Assembly: GCF_006965485.1 (NCBI RefSeq)
Contig: NZ_CP041360.1
Coordinates: 1,364,001 to 1,428,000, forward strand
Origin: Spirosoma sp. KCTC 42546
Lineage (GTDB): Bacteria; Bacteroidota; Bacteroidia; Cytophagales; Spirosomataceae
Length of the DNA: 64,000 nt
Reading direction: 5' to 3'
Part shown: positions 7,150 through 15,882 of the stretch, piece by piece
Position numbering within the stretch: the first letter of the stretch is position 1
How the letters are laid out: each line of letters opens with the position of its first letter
Program-made: the position numbers and the translations under genes
Notes under the pieces: generated by a model
Databases searched by the model: none
What the model saw: only the letters and a program-made list of their open reading frames with translations
What the model was told of the DNA's origin: nothing

Positions 7150-9075
7150 ATGAATCAGGATTCAGAGCAGAACGAACCGCGCCGTGATGGTGAGCCACGT
7201 TCTTTTGGCCGTCGGGATGATGGCCGCGACCGCAACGGCACAGGTGCCGGACAACCACGTTTTAACCGTAGCCGTACAGACGATTCGGCTAAACCAAAGG
7301 ACACTAAATTCGAACGCCGGGATCGCGATGACCGCCCATCTGGCGCTCCCCGTTTCAATAGAGAATCAAACGATCGCCGAAGTCAAGATGAGCGTCCGGC
7401 TGGACCACCTCGCTTTGGCCGGGATAACGACTCTCGGAATAGTGATTCCCGGAACGGAAGTTCCCCGAACGGAAGTTCCCGTCCGAATGATCGTAACACG
7501 GGCGACCGTCGCCGGGAAACGGGCGGGGCTGGCTCAAGGCCAGAGCGTTTCGACCGACCGTCAAACGACCGTCCTCGTTTCAATAAAGACAGTAACTCAA
7601 GAGATACGAACCGTTCCGATGAACGCCCTCGCTTTGATCGGGAACGGACTGATAATCGGTTCAGTCGGGACGAACGCCCTTCCAGACCCGCTCGTTCCGA
7701 TGAGGAGCGGAGTCGCCCTACCAGCCGCCCTGGCGATGATACACCCCGCCGACCTACGAATCGGGATGAAGAAGGCCGTAGAACACGTTCCAACCGTGAA
7801 GAACGCCCGCGATTTGAACGTACAGGCACCGAACGACCTGAGCGCGGTCGGCCCACGCGCGACAACAATCGCCCGGACGGCGCTCCCCGTTTTAATCGGG
7901 AGGGTGGACCCCGCGATAATGCCCGAAAAGGCCAGTTTGACAAACCATCCCGTTTCTCACGAGATGGCGGATCCTCTAAACCAACCTTCAAACGGGTAGG
8001 TGGTTTTAACCGGGAAGCCGATGAACGCAATCGCTTTGGCAACGACGATCAGCGCGGCAGTGATCGCCGGGACCGTGGTTCCCGCGAGGACGACCGGCCA
8101 GCGGGAGAATCTCGTTTTTCGGGTCAGCAACGTAAAGATTCCAGTGACCGCCGGACCGGAAATTTCACCAAAGCCCCAAACTATAATCTGGAACAGGCTC
8201 GTGAAAATGCCTATCCCCGTCGGGAACGTACGGATGAACGCCGTGGAGAACGCAAAGGTGAGAATGGCACAACTAAGCGCGGAGCATCCAACGACCGTAA
8301 TGAAGGACCCCGCAATGACACACCGCGTAATGAAGGGCCTCGTCATGAGGGTACTCGTAACGATGGCCTGACGCGCTTAAACCGATACATTGCCAATTCG
8401 GGTGTTTGCTCCCGTAGGGAAGCGGATGAACTTATTGCACAAGGCGATATTTCGGTAAACGGCAAAATCGTGACCGAGATGGGCTATAAAGTCAAAGAGG
8501 GCGATACGGTTAAGTACGGCACCAAAGTGCTGAATCCAGAGCGCTTTGTGTACGTTCTGCTGAATAAGCCGAAGGACTACATCACCACGACCGAAGATCC
8601 CGAAGAACGCAAAACGGTTATGGAACTGGTTGCCGATGCAGGTAATTTCCGCATGTATCCGGTAGGCCGTTTAGACCGTAACACAACGGGTCTGTTGCTC
8701 CTGACCAACGACGGCGAACTGGCTGATAAACTAACGCACCCATCTAACAACATTCGTAAAATCTATCAGGTAGAGCTGGACAAGCCGATTACAGACGAAC
8801 ACTTCGAAGCCATTAAAAAAGGCATTGAACTCGAAGATGGCCCTATCAAGCCGGATGCACTCAGCATTGTTACACCCGATGCATATGTAGTTGGCATTGA
8901 AATCCACTCCGGCCGAAATCGCATTGTGCGCCGGATGTTTGAGAATTTCGGTTACGAGGTTACCAAGCTGGACCGTACCACCTTTGCCGGTTTGACGAAG
9001 AAGGAGTTGCCCCGCGGTAAATGGCGCTTCCTCGATCCTAAGGAAGTGATCAAGCTGAAGTATTTTAACTCTTAA
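7150..9075 (+). CDS. RsuA/RluB-family pseudouridine synthase with a long arginine-rich N-terminal tail
   Basis: The 641-residue protein has two unlike parts. Residues 1 to about 405 are low complexity, built from Arg, Asp, Asn, Gly, Ser and Pro with recurring PRFNR and RFDR units and a NEGPRND-like stretch near the end. This part should be disordered and RNA-binding. Residues from about 407 form an S4 domain (LNRYIANSGVCSRREADELI) followed by the synthase domain, with catalytic Asp509 in VGRLDRNTTGLLLLTNDG and the conserved RIVRRMFENFGYEV near the end. It should isomerise a uridine in rRNA (RluB-like 23S or RsuA-like 16S). Long basic tails on this enzyme occur in Bacteroidota, but this one is nearly two thirds of the protein. 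Alternative frames through the tail are artefacts of its codon composition. Confidence 0.88.
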   Translation: MNQDSEQNEPRRDGEPRSFGRRDDGRDRNGTGAGQPRFNRSRTDDSAKPKDTKFERRDRDDRPSGAPRFNRESNDRRSQDERPAGPPRFGRDNDSRNSDSRNGSSPNGSSRPNDRNTGDRRRETGGAGSRPERFDRPSNDRPRFNKDSNSRDTNRSDERPRFDRERTDNRFSRDERPSRPARSDEERSRPTSRPGDDTPRRPTNRDEEGRRTRSNREERPRFERTGTERPERGRPTRDNNRPDGAPRFNREGGPRDNARKGQFDKPSRFSRDGGSSKPTFKRVGGFNREADERNRFGNDDQRGSDRRDRGSREDDRPAGESRFSGQQRKDSSDRRTGNFTKAPNYNLEQARENAYPRRERTDERRGERKGENGTTKRGASNDRNEGPRNDTPRNEGPRHEGTRNDGLTRLNRYIANSGVCSRREADELIAQGDISVNGKIVTEMGYKVKEGDTVKYGTKVLNPERFVYVLLNKPKDYITTTEDPEERKTVMELVADAGNFRMYPVGRLDRNTTGLLLLTNDGELADKLTHPSNNIRKIYQVELDKPITDEHFEAIKKGIELEDGPIKPDALSIVTPDAYVVGIEIHSGRNRIVRRMFENFGYEVTKLDRTTFAGLTKKELPRGKWRFLDPKEVIKLKYFNS

Positions 9076-9079
9076 ATTT

Positions 9080-9165
9080 AAAGAGCGAAAGAATAAATGA
9101 GTGAAAGAGTGAATAAACCTTGCAATGGCAATTCACTCTTTCACTCATTCGTTCTTTCGCTCTTT
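9080..9165. repeat. 35-bp-arm inverted repeat, TGAATGAG class
   Basis: The arms 9080-9114 and 9131-9165 match over 35 bases with two mismatches around a 16-base loop. The arms contain GAGCGAAAGAAT and GAGTGAAAGAGTGAAT. The repeat begins 5 bases after the stop at 9075 and ends 9 bases before the deoC start. Related arms occur at 24883 and 27988. Confidence 0.85.
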
Positions 9166-9173
9166 TGATTTCT

Positions 9174-9827
9174 ATGAATCACCTCTTCCCCTACATCGAG
9201 CGAACGTTGTTGCACCCTGGCGTGACGCTCAATGAGCAGTATGAAGCGCTCGATGAGGTGACACAGTTAGGAATGGCTGGCCTGACCGTAGCGCCGTTTT
9301 GGGTGAAGAAATTTCGGCGCGAATTGGGCGATACCCACCCGGCTGTTCTCGCTACGGTGATAGGTTATCCGTTTGGCTACCAGCGTACCGAAGCCAAACA
9401 AACCGAAATAGAGTGGGCCTTAAAAGACGGAGCCAGCGAAATTGAAGTTGTCCTGAACACATCGGCTTTGTTTTCACCCATTTCTGTCTGGCTGAAAATT
9501 GAACTGGCCAAACTCGTTGCGCTGGTTCATGCGCAGGAAAAATTCTTTACCGTCATTCTGGAAACTGCCCTGCTCGATCCCGAACAGGCGAAGAAAATGA
9601 TCAAACTTGCGGCTGATACCGGAGCTGATTTTATCAAAAATGCCACCGGGTTTGTTCCCGATTTATCTGGCCAACTTTACAACCATAGTCAATCTCTTCT
9701 ATTTCGGGAATTCGTGCCCCGCTCAGTCGGTGTTAAACTCGTGGTCGATGGGGCCACGGAGCAGCAGATGGAAGAACTGGTAGCCGCTGGTGTGGAGCGG
9801 TTGTCATTAGGCTTGGATTTGCTATAA
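9174..9827 (+). CDS. deoC: Deoxyribose-phosphate aldolase
   Basis: The 217-residue TIM-barrel enzyme cleaves 2-deoxyribose 5-phosphate to glyceraldehyde 3-phosphate and acetaldehyde in deoxynucleoside catabolism. DeoC hallmarks are visible: IERTLLHPGVT at the N-terminus, VIGYPFGYQ, the EIEVVLNTSAL strand, the Schiff-base lysine in DFIKNATGF, and VGVKLVVDGATE. The frame is open back to a TTG at 9120, but that would lie within the palindrome. The ATG at 9174 gives the standard start just before NHLFPYIERTLL. It is probably transcribed separately from the pseudouridine synthase, given the intervening stem-loop. Confidence 0.9.
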   Translation: MNHLFPYIERTLLHPGVTLNEQYEALDEVTQLGMAGLTVAPFWVKKFRRELGDTHPAVLATVIGYPFGYQRTEAKQTEIEWALKDGASEIEVVLNTSALFSPISVWLKIELAKLVALVHAQEKFFTVILETALLDPEQAKKMIKLAADTGADFIKNATGFVPDLSGQLYNHSQSLLFREFVPRSVGVKLVVDGATEQQMEELVAAGVERLSLGLDLL

Positions 9828-9840
9828 AAACAGCCTCTGC

Positions 9841-9873
9841 TTTGTCATAGAACAAATCGTTTTCATAATTTAG
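9841..9873 (+). promoter_or_regulatory. Candidate promoter of the first TonB-C/YwqK gene
   Basis: TTTG at 9841-9844, 21 bases, then TAATTTAG at 9866-9873 fits the Bacteroidota -33/-7 layout with a partly diverged -7 box. It lies 26 bases before the start at 9900. The other two paralogues have matching elements. Confidence 0.45.
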
Positions 9874-9899
9874 GGCCGATCTCACATCGTATTCCCGTT

Positions 9900-11357
9900 A
9901 TGAAAACCTGGCTTCTATCTATTCTTCTTCTCGGTTACACATCAGTTATTGCTCAACAGAATGTCTATCAATCGTTTGAGGTTGATAGCGCAGCTGAACC
10001 ACGTGGAGGTATAACGACCTTTAATACATTTCTTCAGGCAAATTTACGAAAGCCTATACAAGCCGAAGCTGAGGGTAAGGGCGGTGTAATTGTACTTAGT
10101 GGTGTTGTGGAGCCAGATGGTCACGTGTCGAACTTGACAACCATAAAAAGCCTTCGTCCCGACTGCGATCGGGAGGCTATGCGAGTCGTTAATTTATTCA
10201 GAGTTTGGAAGCCAGCCCAGAAAGGCGGGCAAATTGTTCGGCAGCAGGTGAGTATTCCAGTCGTTTTCAAGCCGAATACACCGTTTATCTATCAGAAAGG
10301 TACTATGGTTGCCTATTTTGATGCCAATAAACAGCCGGTTCCTGTTGGGAGCGACCTGATAGTCTACAGGCAAATCATGCCTTTGGATACTAACGGGTTA
10401 CCTACTGATGATCTAGTGCTTTATAAAAAAGATGGTAAGGTTTGGGATGAATCGTATCGTGATCCCTTTGTGCGTGAAAAGAAAGGCCAGCCTAGTTCTT
10501 CCGGGCGACCTGTTTATTCGATTGGGTATCAAAGTGCAGTTCGAAACTGGAACGGCTATGTTTATACCGTTAATCAGACAGGTAAGCTTATGCAGGAAGC
10601 GCACTATACGGATGGTAAACTGAGTGGGGAGCAGGTTGTGTATTATACTAGTGGAATGGTGGCCGAAAAGCAGGAATATGCGGATACCAAAAAAACGATG
10701 ACATCCTGGTACCCGAATGGTCAGATAAAACAAGTTCAGCAAACAAACACACGTGTACTGTCAAATGCACTTGTTTCTGATTTTATGACCGGGCTTTGGG
10801 ATAGCACTGGCCGCCAGATGGTTAAAGAGGGTAATGGTTGGGCCAGCCTTACACAACGTGTAAAATCGAACAGCGACACAATTCGCCAGACTTCGTATGT
10901 AGAGCAGGGAGCCTACCAAAATGGTACTAAGCAAGGAATGTGGACTGGCCGCTACGGGGATGGGTCTTACTTTTATGAAGAACACTACAATAAGGGTATT
11001 TTTCAGACTGGTAAAGCCTATTCAGCAGGAGCAGATACGGTACGCTATGACGAGTTAGAGCAACAGCCAAAATTTTCAGGGGGAATGCCAGGACTGAGCG
11101 AGTTTCTGCAAAAAACGTTAGGTTATCCGGCAGATGCCCAGCGAAGTGGAGCGCAGGGTAAGGTGTTTGTAAGCTTCGTAGTTTGTGCCGATGGAACACT
11201 CTGTGATTATGAAGTCTTTAAGAGCGTCCACCCTTCCCTGGACCGGGAAGCGGTTCGGGTTGTTCAGAAAATGAGTGGGTACTGGACACCAGGGATGCAG
11301 CGGGGGCGTAGAGTCCCGGTTAAATACAATATGCCAATTAATTTTACGCTCTACTAA
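9900..11357 (+). CDS. Secreted protein with two TonB C-terminal-like domains around YwqK/MORN-type repeats (copy 1)
   Basis: A 485-residue protein with a signal peptide (MKTWLLSILLLGYTSVIAQ). A TonB-C-like domain lies at about 30-125, with VVEPDGHVSNLTTIKS and LRPDCDREAMRVVNLFRVWK. The middle (about 200-385) holds YwqK/MORN-like repeats such as YYTSGMVAEKQEY, SWYPNGQIKQVQ and TGRYGDGSYFYEE. A second TonB-C domain closes the protein with GGMPGLSEFLQKTLGYP, GKVFVSFVVCADG and VPVKYNMPINFTLY. There is no internal transmembrane helix or proline-rich arm, so it is not a normal TonB energy transducer. A periplasmic or surface role is inferred. It is the first of three tandem paralogues, each apparently with its own promoter. 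Confidence 0.85.
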   Translation: MKTWLLSILLLGYTSVIAQQNVYQSFEVDSAAEPRGGITTFNTFLQANLRKPIQAEAEGKGGVIVLSGVVEPDGHVSNLTTIKSLRPDCDREAMRVVNLFRVWKPAQKGGQIVRQQVSIPVVFKPNTPFIYQKGTMVAYFDANKQPVPVGSDLIVYRQIMPLDTNGLPTDDLVLYKKDGKVWDESYRDPFVREKKGQPSSSGRPVYSIGYQSAVRNWNGYVYTVNQTGKLMQEAHYTDGKLSGEQVVYYTSGMVAEKQEYADTKKTMTSWYPNGQIKQVQQTNTRVLSNALVSDFMTGLWDSTGRQMVKEGNGWASLTQRVKSNSDTIRQTSYVEQGAYQNGTKQGMWTGRYGDGSYFYEEHYNKGIFQTGKAYSAGADTVRYDELEQQPKFSGGMPGLSEFLQKTLGYPADAQRSGAQGKVFVSFVVCADGTLCDYEVFKSVHPSLDREAVRVVQKMSGYWTPGMQRGRRVPVKYNMPINFTLY

Positions 11358-11449
11358 GATAAATAATTCTGAACCAGTGCTTTGACTGTCTCTGTAGATG
11401 GAGAATTGGCTGCCATCGGGTTACCGTTTCCTATAAACTCCTTTTCGGT

Positions 11450-11481
11450 TTTGACTTCACTACAGATAGTTCATATATTTC
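11450..11481 (+). promoter_or_regulatory. Candidate promoter of the second TonB-C/YwqK gene
   Basis: TTTG at 11450-11453 and TATATTTC at 11474-11481, 20 bases apart, match the TTTG/TAnnTTTG pattern with one change. The gene starts 24 bases downstream, a distance close to that of copy 1. Confidence 0.5.
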
Positions 11482-11505
11482 AAACGATTCATCTATCCAT
11501 TCGTT

Positions 11506-12960
11506 ATGAAACTTTGGCCGATCTTATTTCTTCTTTTTGCTGTATCCTTTGCAAACGCCCAGTCCACTATTTATCAGGAATTTGAGACTGATAGCGCAGC
11601 AGAACCTCGGGGTGGTATGCCTTACATGGCCACATTTCTTCAGGCAAATCTTCGAAAGCCCCTAGCTGCGGAAGCGAAAGGCATTGGTGGCCGAGTGATC
11701 GTAAATGGGATCGTGGAGCCGGATGGTACCATATCCAATGTGAAAATTATTAATTCATTCCGACCGGACTGCGATCGTGAAGCTGCGCGTGTATTCAGTC
11801 TGTTCAATGCCTGGAAACCTGCCTATAAAGGTGGTAAACCTGTTCGACAGCAGGTTAATATTCCGATTACCTTCAAACCCAATCCACCATTTATGTATGA
11901 GAATGGTGCCCGGATCAGTTACTTCGATTCGGAGGATAAACTGCTCACTGACAGTACGAAGGCACGTTACAAGCAAATCATGCCAATTGATTCGGCAGGA
12001 ATACCCACCGGTGATATTGTGCTTTACAAAGCCAAAGGAAATGCCTGGAAAGAAGAACGACGGATACCGCTTGTCCAGAAACCGAATAGCATTCCGGGAG
12101 CATCAGGAAAAACAGGGTATCTGATTGGTTATCAGAATGGTATTATTCAATGGGATGGATTATTGATTAGTGTAGATGATAAAGGCGCTTTACTTCGGCA
12201 GGCGTATTTTCAGAACGGCAGGCGTTCCGGTACCGAATTAAATTACCACCCGAATGGGGCTGTATCCGAAAAGATTGAAGAATACGAGGAGAAATATGTG
12301 GCTACCGCCTGGTATTCCAACGGGCAGGTCCAACAAATTAGAGCCATCGCCAAGCCAAAACCTACGGAATCTCTCACGCCTGATCATGTTTTGTCTTTTT
12401 GGGACAGTACAGGGCATCAGCTTGTAAAAGATGGAAATGGCCGGGCTATCTATCGACGTGATACACGATCGTATGCAGATACTACCAAACGCACAACCTA
12501 TATTGAACAGGGAAGCTACGTAAATGGCTTCAAGCAAGGTGTCTGGCAGGGTCGCTATGCAGATGGGTCCTATTCCTACGAAGAAGAGTATGATAAAGGT
12601 ATTTCCCGAAGTGGTAAAGCCTTATCGGCGGAGGGGAACGTACTGTATTATACGGTTGTGGAGAAGCAGCCCGAATTTAAGGGCGGCATGCAGGCCCTGG
12701 GCCAGTTTTTAAGTAGTACGTTGCACTATCCGCCCGATGCTCAGCGAGCCAAAGTGCAGGGAAGGGTATTTATAAGTTTCGTTATCGATACCGATGGCAG
12801 CGTTGTAGATGCCCAGGTGTTGAAAGGTATTGGATTCGGTACCGATCAGGAAGCCCTGCGAGTGGTAAAAGCTACAAGTGGAAAATGGAACCCGGGTATG
12901 CAACGGGGGCAGGCTGTTCGCGTCAAGTATAATCTGCCAATTAATTTTACGCTTAATTAG
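11506..12960 (+). CDS. Secreted TonB-C/YwqK/TonB-C protein (copy 2)
   Basis: The 484-residue paralogue of the preceding gene shares its layout: signal peptide MKLWPILFLLFAVSFANAQ, the EFETDSAAEPRGGMP segment, a first TonB-C domain with IVEPDGTISNVKIINSFRPD, central repeats (NYHPNGAVSEKIEEYEEKY, AWYSNGQVQQIRA, QGRYADGSYSYEEEYDKG), and a final TonB-C domain with GRVFISFVIDTDGSVVDAQV. The C-terminal domain differs most: it lacks the CADGTLCDY cysteines found in copies 1 and 3. This suggests specialisation or disulfide loss. The spacing from copy 1 is 148 bases and includes a promoter-like element. Function is unknown. Confidence 0.85.
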   Translation: MKLWPILFLLFAVSFANAQSTIYQEFETDSAAEPRGGMPYMATFLQANLRKPLAAEAKGIGGRVIVNGIVEPDGTISNVKIINSFRPDCDREAARVFSLFNAWKPAYKGGKPVRQQVNIPITFKPNPPFMYENGARISYFDSEDKLLTDSTKARYKQIMPIDSAGIPTGDIVLYKAKGNAWKEERRIPLVQKPNSIPGASGKTGYLIGYQNGIIQWDGLLISVDDKGALLRQAYFQNGRRSGTELNYHPNGAVSEKIEEYEEKYVATAWYSNGQVQQIRAIAKPKPTESLTPDHVLSFWDSTGHQLVKDGNGRAIYRRDTRSYADTTKRTTYIEQGSYVNGFKQGVWQGRYADGSYSYEEEYDKGISRSGKALSAEGNVLYYTVVEKQPEFKGGMQALGQFLSSTLHYPPDAQRAKVQGRVFISFVIDTDGSVVDAQVLKGIGFGTDQEALRVVKATSGKWNPGMQRGQAVRVKYNLPINFTLN

Positions 12961-13086
12961 CTTAGTTTGGAGTTAATTGAACTAGATAACTATGTTCGTG
13001 AACCTGTCCCGGAGCGAATGTAATTAAAATCTATTTGAGCTGAGTGTCTCCCATTAAAGGACGTGCTTCAATAAAATGCCATTGAA

Positions 13087-13119
13087 TTTGTCATCAAATT
13101 AGGCCTTTTTGTATCTTAC
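13087..13119 (+). promoter_or_regulatory. Candidate promoter of the third TonB-C/YwqK gene
   Basis: TTTG at 13087-13090 (within TTTGTCAT, also seen before copy 1) is followed 21 bases later by TATCTTAC at 13112-13119. The gene begins 26 bases downstream, the same distance as for copy 1. Confidence 0.4.
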
Positions 13120-13145
13120 CGACAATTGCATAAAAACAACTTGTC

Positions 13146-14603
13146 ATGAGATTTTGGCTTCTACTTCCGTTTCTCTTTTTCTTTTCGTCTGTAATTGCCC
13201 AACAAACGGCTTATCAACAATTTGAGGTTGATACTGTTGCTGAACCGCGTGGTGGCATCTCCTTTCTGAAGACATTTATTCAGACAAATTTTCGAAAACC
13301 TGTCCTGGCCGAAGCTAAAGGTATTGGTGGGCGTATTATTATTAGTGCCATTGTTGAAATCAATGGTAGTGTTTCTGATGTGAAATTGATGAATAGTATC
13401 CGGCCTGATTGTGACCGGGAGGCTGCACGTGTATTTGGTTTGTTCAACGCGTGGAAACCGGCTCAAAAAGATGGGCACGCCGTTCGGCAGCAAGTTACGT
13501 TTCCAGTTACATTCAAGCCGAATACACCGTTTGCCTATATGGGTGGCGCTAGAATTGACTATTTTGGGAGTGATGGTAAACCAGTTTTAGAAGACAGTAG
13601 TCGGGCTGCTTTCAAACGAGTGACGCCTATGGATACAAATGGTATTCCTAGTGGAGATGTGTCCGTCTATGAAATGAAAAACAAGAATTGGAAAGAATAC
13701 TTTCGATTGTTATTGATTCGCAAAAAGAGCGGTAAGCATAATATATCTAACAAACAACTTTATGCAATTGGTACTCAAAACTACAATCAATTTTGGGAAG
13801 GAGAAGTGTTTGTACTAGATGAAATGCAAAAGCTTGTGAGTCTAGCTTATTATGAAAATGGTAAACGGGCGGGCTCCGAATTAAACTTTCATTTAAATGG
13901 AGCAGTTGCTGAGAAAAATGAGGAGATGGATGGGAAATCGACGAATACAACATGGTATACGAATGGGCAAATCAAACAAATAAAAACAGTTGGTGAAATT
14001 AAGGCGTTGGTGCAGAACGAGCCAGAACAAGTTACTGCTTATTGGGATAGCACTGGTCATCAGAAAGTCAAAGACGGAAATGGGTACGCTATCTATCAAA
14101 CACGCGTTAGATCGAAAAGCGATACAGTTAGACATACGCTTTTTATTGAGCAAGGAGCCTATAAAAATGGATTTAAGCATGGAAACTGGACGGGGCGCTA
14201 TATTGATAATTCCTATTTCTTTGAAGAGCAGTATGATAAGGGTGTCTGTCAATTTGGAAAGGCACGGGTTGGCGAAGGAGATACAGTTCGTTATAGTGTG
14301 CTAGAAAAACAACCTGAATTTCCAGGCGGCTTGCAGGGACTGGGGGAGTTTTTATCAAATAATCTTCAGTATCCACGTAAGGCGCAACAAGCTGGTGCAG
14401 AAGGTAAAGTATTTGTTAGCTTCGTGGTATGTACAGATGGTACGCTGTGCGATTACGAAGTGTTGAAAAGTGTTCATCCTGATTTAGATAAGGAAGCTGT
14501 ACGTGTTGTACAGAAAATGAGTGGTCGATGGAAACCAGGTTTTCAGCGTGGGCAGAAAGTACGGGTCAAGTATAATCTGCCCATCAATTTTTCTCTGTAC
14601 TGA
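13146..14603 (+). CDS. Secreted TonB-C/YwqK/TonB-C protein (copy 3)
   Basis: The 485-residue third paralogue has signal peptide MRFWLLLPFLFFFSSVIAQ, a first TonB-C domain with IISAIVEINGSVSDVKLMNS and IRPDCDREAARVFGLFNAWK, YwqK-like repeats (NFHLNGAVAEKNEE, TWYTNGQIKQIKTV, TGRYIDNSYFFEEQYDKG), and a C-terminal TonB-C domain with the same two-cysteine CTDGTLCDYEVLKSVHP as copy 1. The coding sequence reads visibly richer in A and T than copies 1 and 2, so the copies have drifted in composition. It ends at 14603, after which coding density falls sharply. The role is unknown. Confidence 0.85.
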   Translation: MRFWLLLPFLFFFSSVIAQQTAYQQFEVDTVAEPRGGISFLKTFIQTNFRKPVLAEAKGIGGRIIISAIVEINGSVSDVKLMNSIRPDCDREAARVFGLFNAWKPAQKDGHAVRQQVTFPVTFKPNTPFAYMGGARIDYFGSDGKPVLEDSSRAAFKRVTPMDTNGIPSGDVSVYEMKNKNWKEYFRLLLIRKKSGKHNISNKQLYAIGTQNYNQFWEGEVFVLDEMQKLVSLAYYENGKRAGSELNFHLNGAVAEKNEEMDGKSTNTTWYTNGQIKQIKTVGEIKALVQNEPEQVTAYWDSTGHQKVKDGNGYAIYQTRVRSKSDTVRHTLFIEQGAYKNGFKHGNWTGRYIDNSYFFEEQYDKGVCQFGKARVGEGDTVRYSVLEKQPEFPGGLQGLGEFLSNNLQYPRKAQQAGAEGKVFVSFVVCTDGTLCDYEVLKSVHPDLDKEAVRVVQKMSGRWKPGFQRGQKVRVKYNLPINFSLY

Positions 14604-14847
14604 GGCTAATATGAGCGAGCAGCGGTTAAAACCGTAATCTGTTTGTAAATTTGTCGGCTAACCCCTAAATACATATCGCTTACACGGATGCATTAATATT
14701 TATTGACTTTGTAAGATTCGGATAATTATTAATCTAAATGAATAGTTTTAGTTGATACTCTCAAGGAGAAGCGTAACCCAAAAAGCACCGTAAAACATGG
14801 TAATTAAATACCCATTAATAGTATTGATGGAACATACGCATCGATAA

Positions 14848-15302
14848 GTAAGATTGTTTACTACCTCTCCAACCACCCGATTGGAACTGGTTGGCGAAAC
14901 GGCGGATGTCAGCGGCTTATGGTTCTCCAATCTAACGAATTCCAGCCCAACAATATACTTAAACGATCAGTTCTTAACAGTCAATGAGAAAGGCGGTGTG
15001 GTTAAGGCACGGTACCAACTGAGAATTAATAACCCATCCGAATGGAGCGATAAGGTGTGTTTGCTGCAGGCTATAACCTGCGCTCGCTCTCAGAGGTAAA
15101 GAAGTATATCGAATTGGATCAGCACTTGCCGAAGATTCCCTAAACAGAGCAGGTCGGTAATCAGAGGGTGTATCTGGTCCAGATGAATGCTAAACTGCTG
15201 GAGATAGTGGAGAAGTTGACGCTGTATTTGATCGAGCAACAAAAGGCCAACATGGAGCTAAGGGCTGAAATTGATAAACTGAAGGTACTGATCAAAAAAT
15301 AA
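14848..15302 (+). pseudogene. Broken remnant of a surface or tail-fibre-like protein
   Basis: Only the C-terminal part of a Bacteroidota repeat-rich surface protein remains. It reads TTSPTTRLELVGETADVSGL, LTVNEKGGVVKARYQLRIN and PSEWSDKV, then shifts frame because of two extra bases in GTGTG at 15055-15059. It continues FAAGYNLRSLSEVKKYIE and DQHLPKIP, is interrupted by TAA at 15141-15143, and continues TEQVGNQRVYLVQMNAKLLE to a natural stop at 15300-15302. The final coiled segment LTLYLIEQQKANMELRAEI is typical of these protein ends. No start or signal peptide was found upstream. One frameshift, one nonsense codon and a missing 5' part make it a clear pseudogene. Confidence 0.75.
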
Positions 15303-15355
15303 GACAACAGTAAAAATTTGCCCAAGGGCATTCGTTCTTAAAACCAATCAAGGTT

Positions 15356-15547
15356 ATGAATCCATTTATCAACTTAAAACGATCATCCCAGTACGGCGGT
15401 GTCGATTCCTATTATGTCAATGTGCATCACATTGTCCGAGTTGTCCAGTCCCCTACGGGTAGCCAGGTCTATACCATAGGAGGGGACTTTTACTGTGATG
15501 AAAAGCCCAATGTAGTTGCCATGTTGATTAATCGGGTATACGAGTAG
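15356..15547 (+). CDS. Small hypothetical protein, 63 residues
   Basis: Starting MNPFINLKRSSQ, it contains YVNVHHIVRVVQSPTGSQVY and then YCDEKPNVVAMLINRVYE. The pattern of a strand with an asparagine, HI, a strand, a Gly turn and a final helix resembles the small FlbD-like fold used in some bacterial regulators, but the match is weak and no flagellar genes are present. It begins 53 bases after the pseudogene and is followed by two more very small genes. Coding appearance is good: the frame is clean and the strand and helix pattern is regular. Confidence 0.55.
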   Translation: MNPFINLKRSSQYGGVDSYYVNVHHIVRVVQSPTGSQVYTIGGDFYCDEKPNVVAMLINRVYE

Positions 15548-15639
15548 TGTACATCGGTTTACCGTTTTTTTAGCCTAAACTTTATTATTTCTTAACTACA
15601 TCCTAATGAAATCTCCCATATATAAAACAACACATTCTA

Positions 15640-15882
15640 ATGAGCCTATTTATTTTTTTTGCGGTGGTACTGGCCATTATTGGCTTCCAAATTTTCGCTG
15701 CACAGCGTGAATACGCCCGTAAGCAACAACAGGAGGAGAATAAACTAAACAAAACGTCTGTACCCAGTCAGACTATATCAAAGCTCGAAAAAGGCCACTA
15801 TGCCATTACGCCTGGTGAGTCACTGGCTCCCCAATTAAAACCTAAACACTTCAAACAAACTAAACCTGTTAACCAATCATGA
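15640..15882 (+). CDS. Small membrane-anchored protein, 80 residues
   Basis: One N-terminal hydrophobic helix, LFIFFAVVLAIIGFQIFAA, is followed directly by a charged stretch (REYARKQQQEENK) and a polar tail. This predicts an inner-membrane anchor with a cytoplasmic or periplasmic tail. No family is recognised. Its stop codon TGA at 15880-15882 overlaps the ATG of the next tiny gene as ATGA, a sign of translational coupling. Confidence 0.5.
   Translation: MSLFIFFAVVLAIIGFQIFAAQREYARKQQQEENKLNKTSVPSQTISKLEKGHYAITPGESLAPQLKPKHFKQTKPVNQS

Noticed and set aside
7184..8346. Long open frames on both strands overlapping the pseudouridine synthase tail (7184-7999, 7383-8042, 7957-8346)
   Set aside because: They arise from the Arg-rich codon composition of the tail. 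They lack family features, start signals or conservation clues, while the frame from 7150 continues into a clear S4 and synthase domain.
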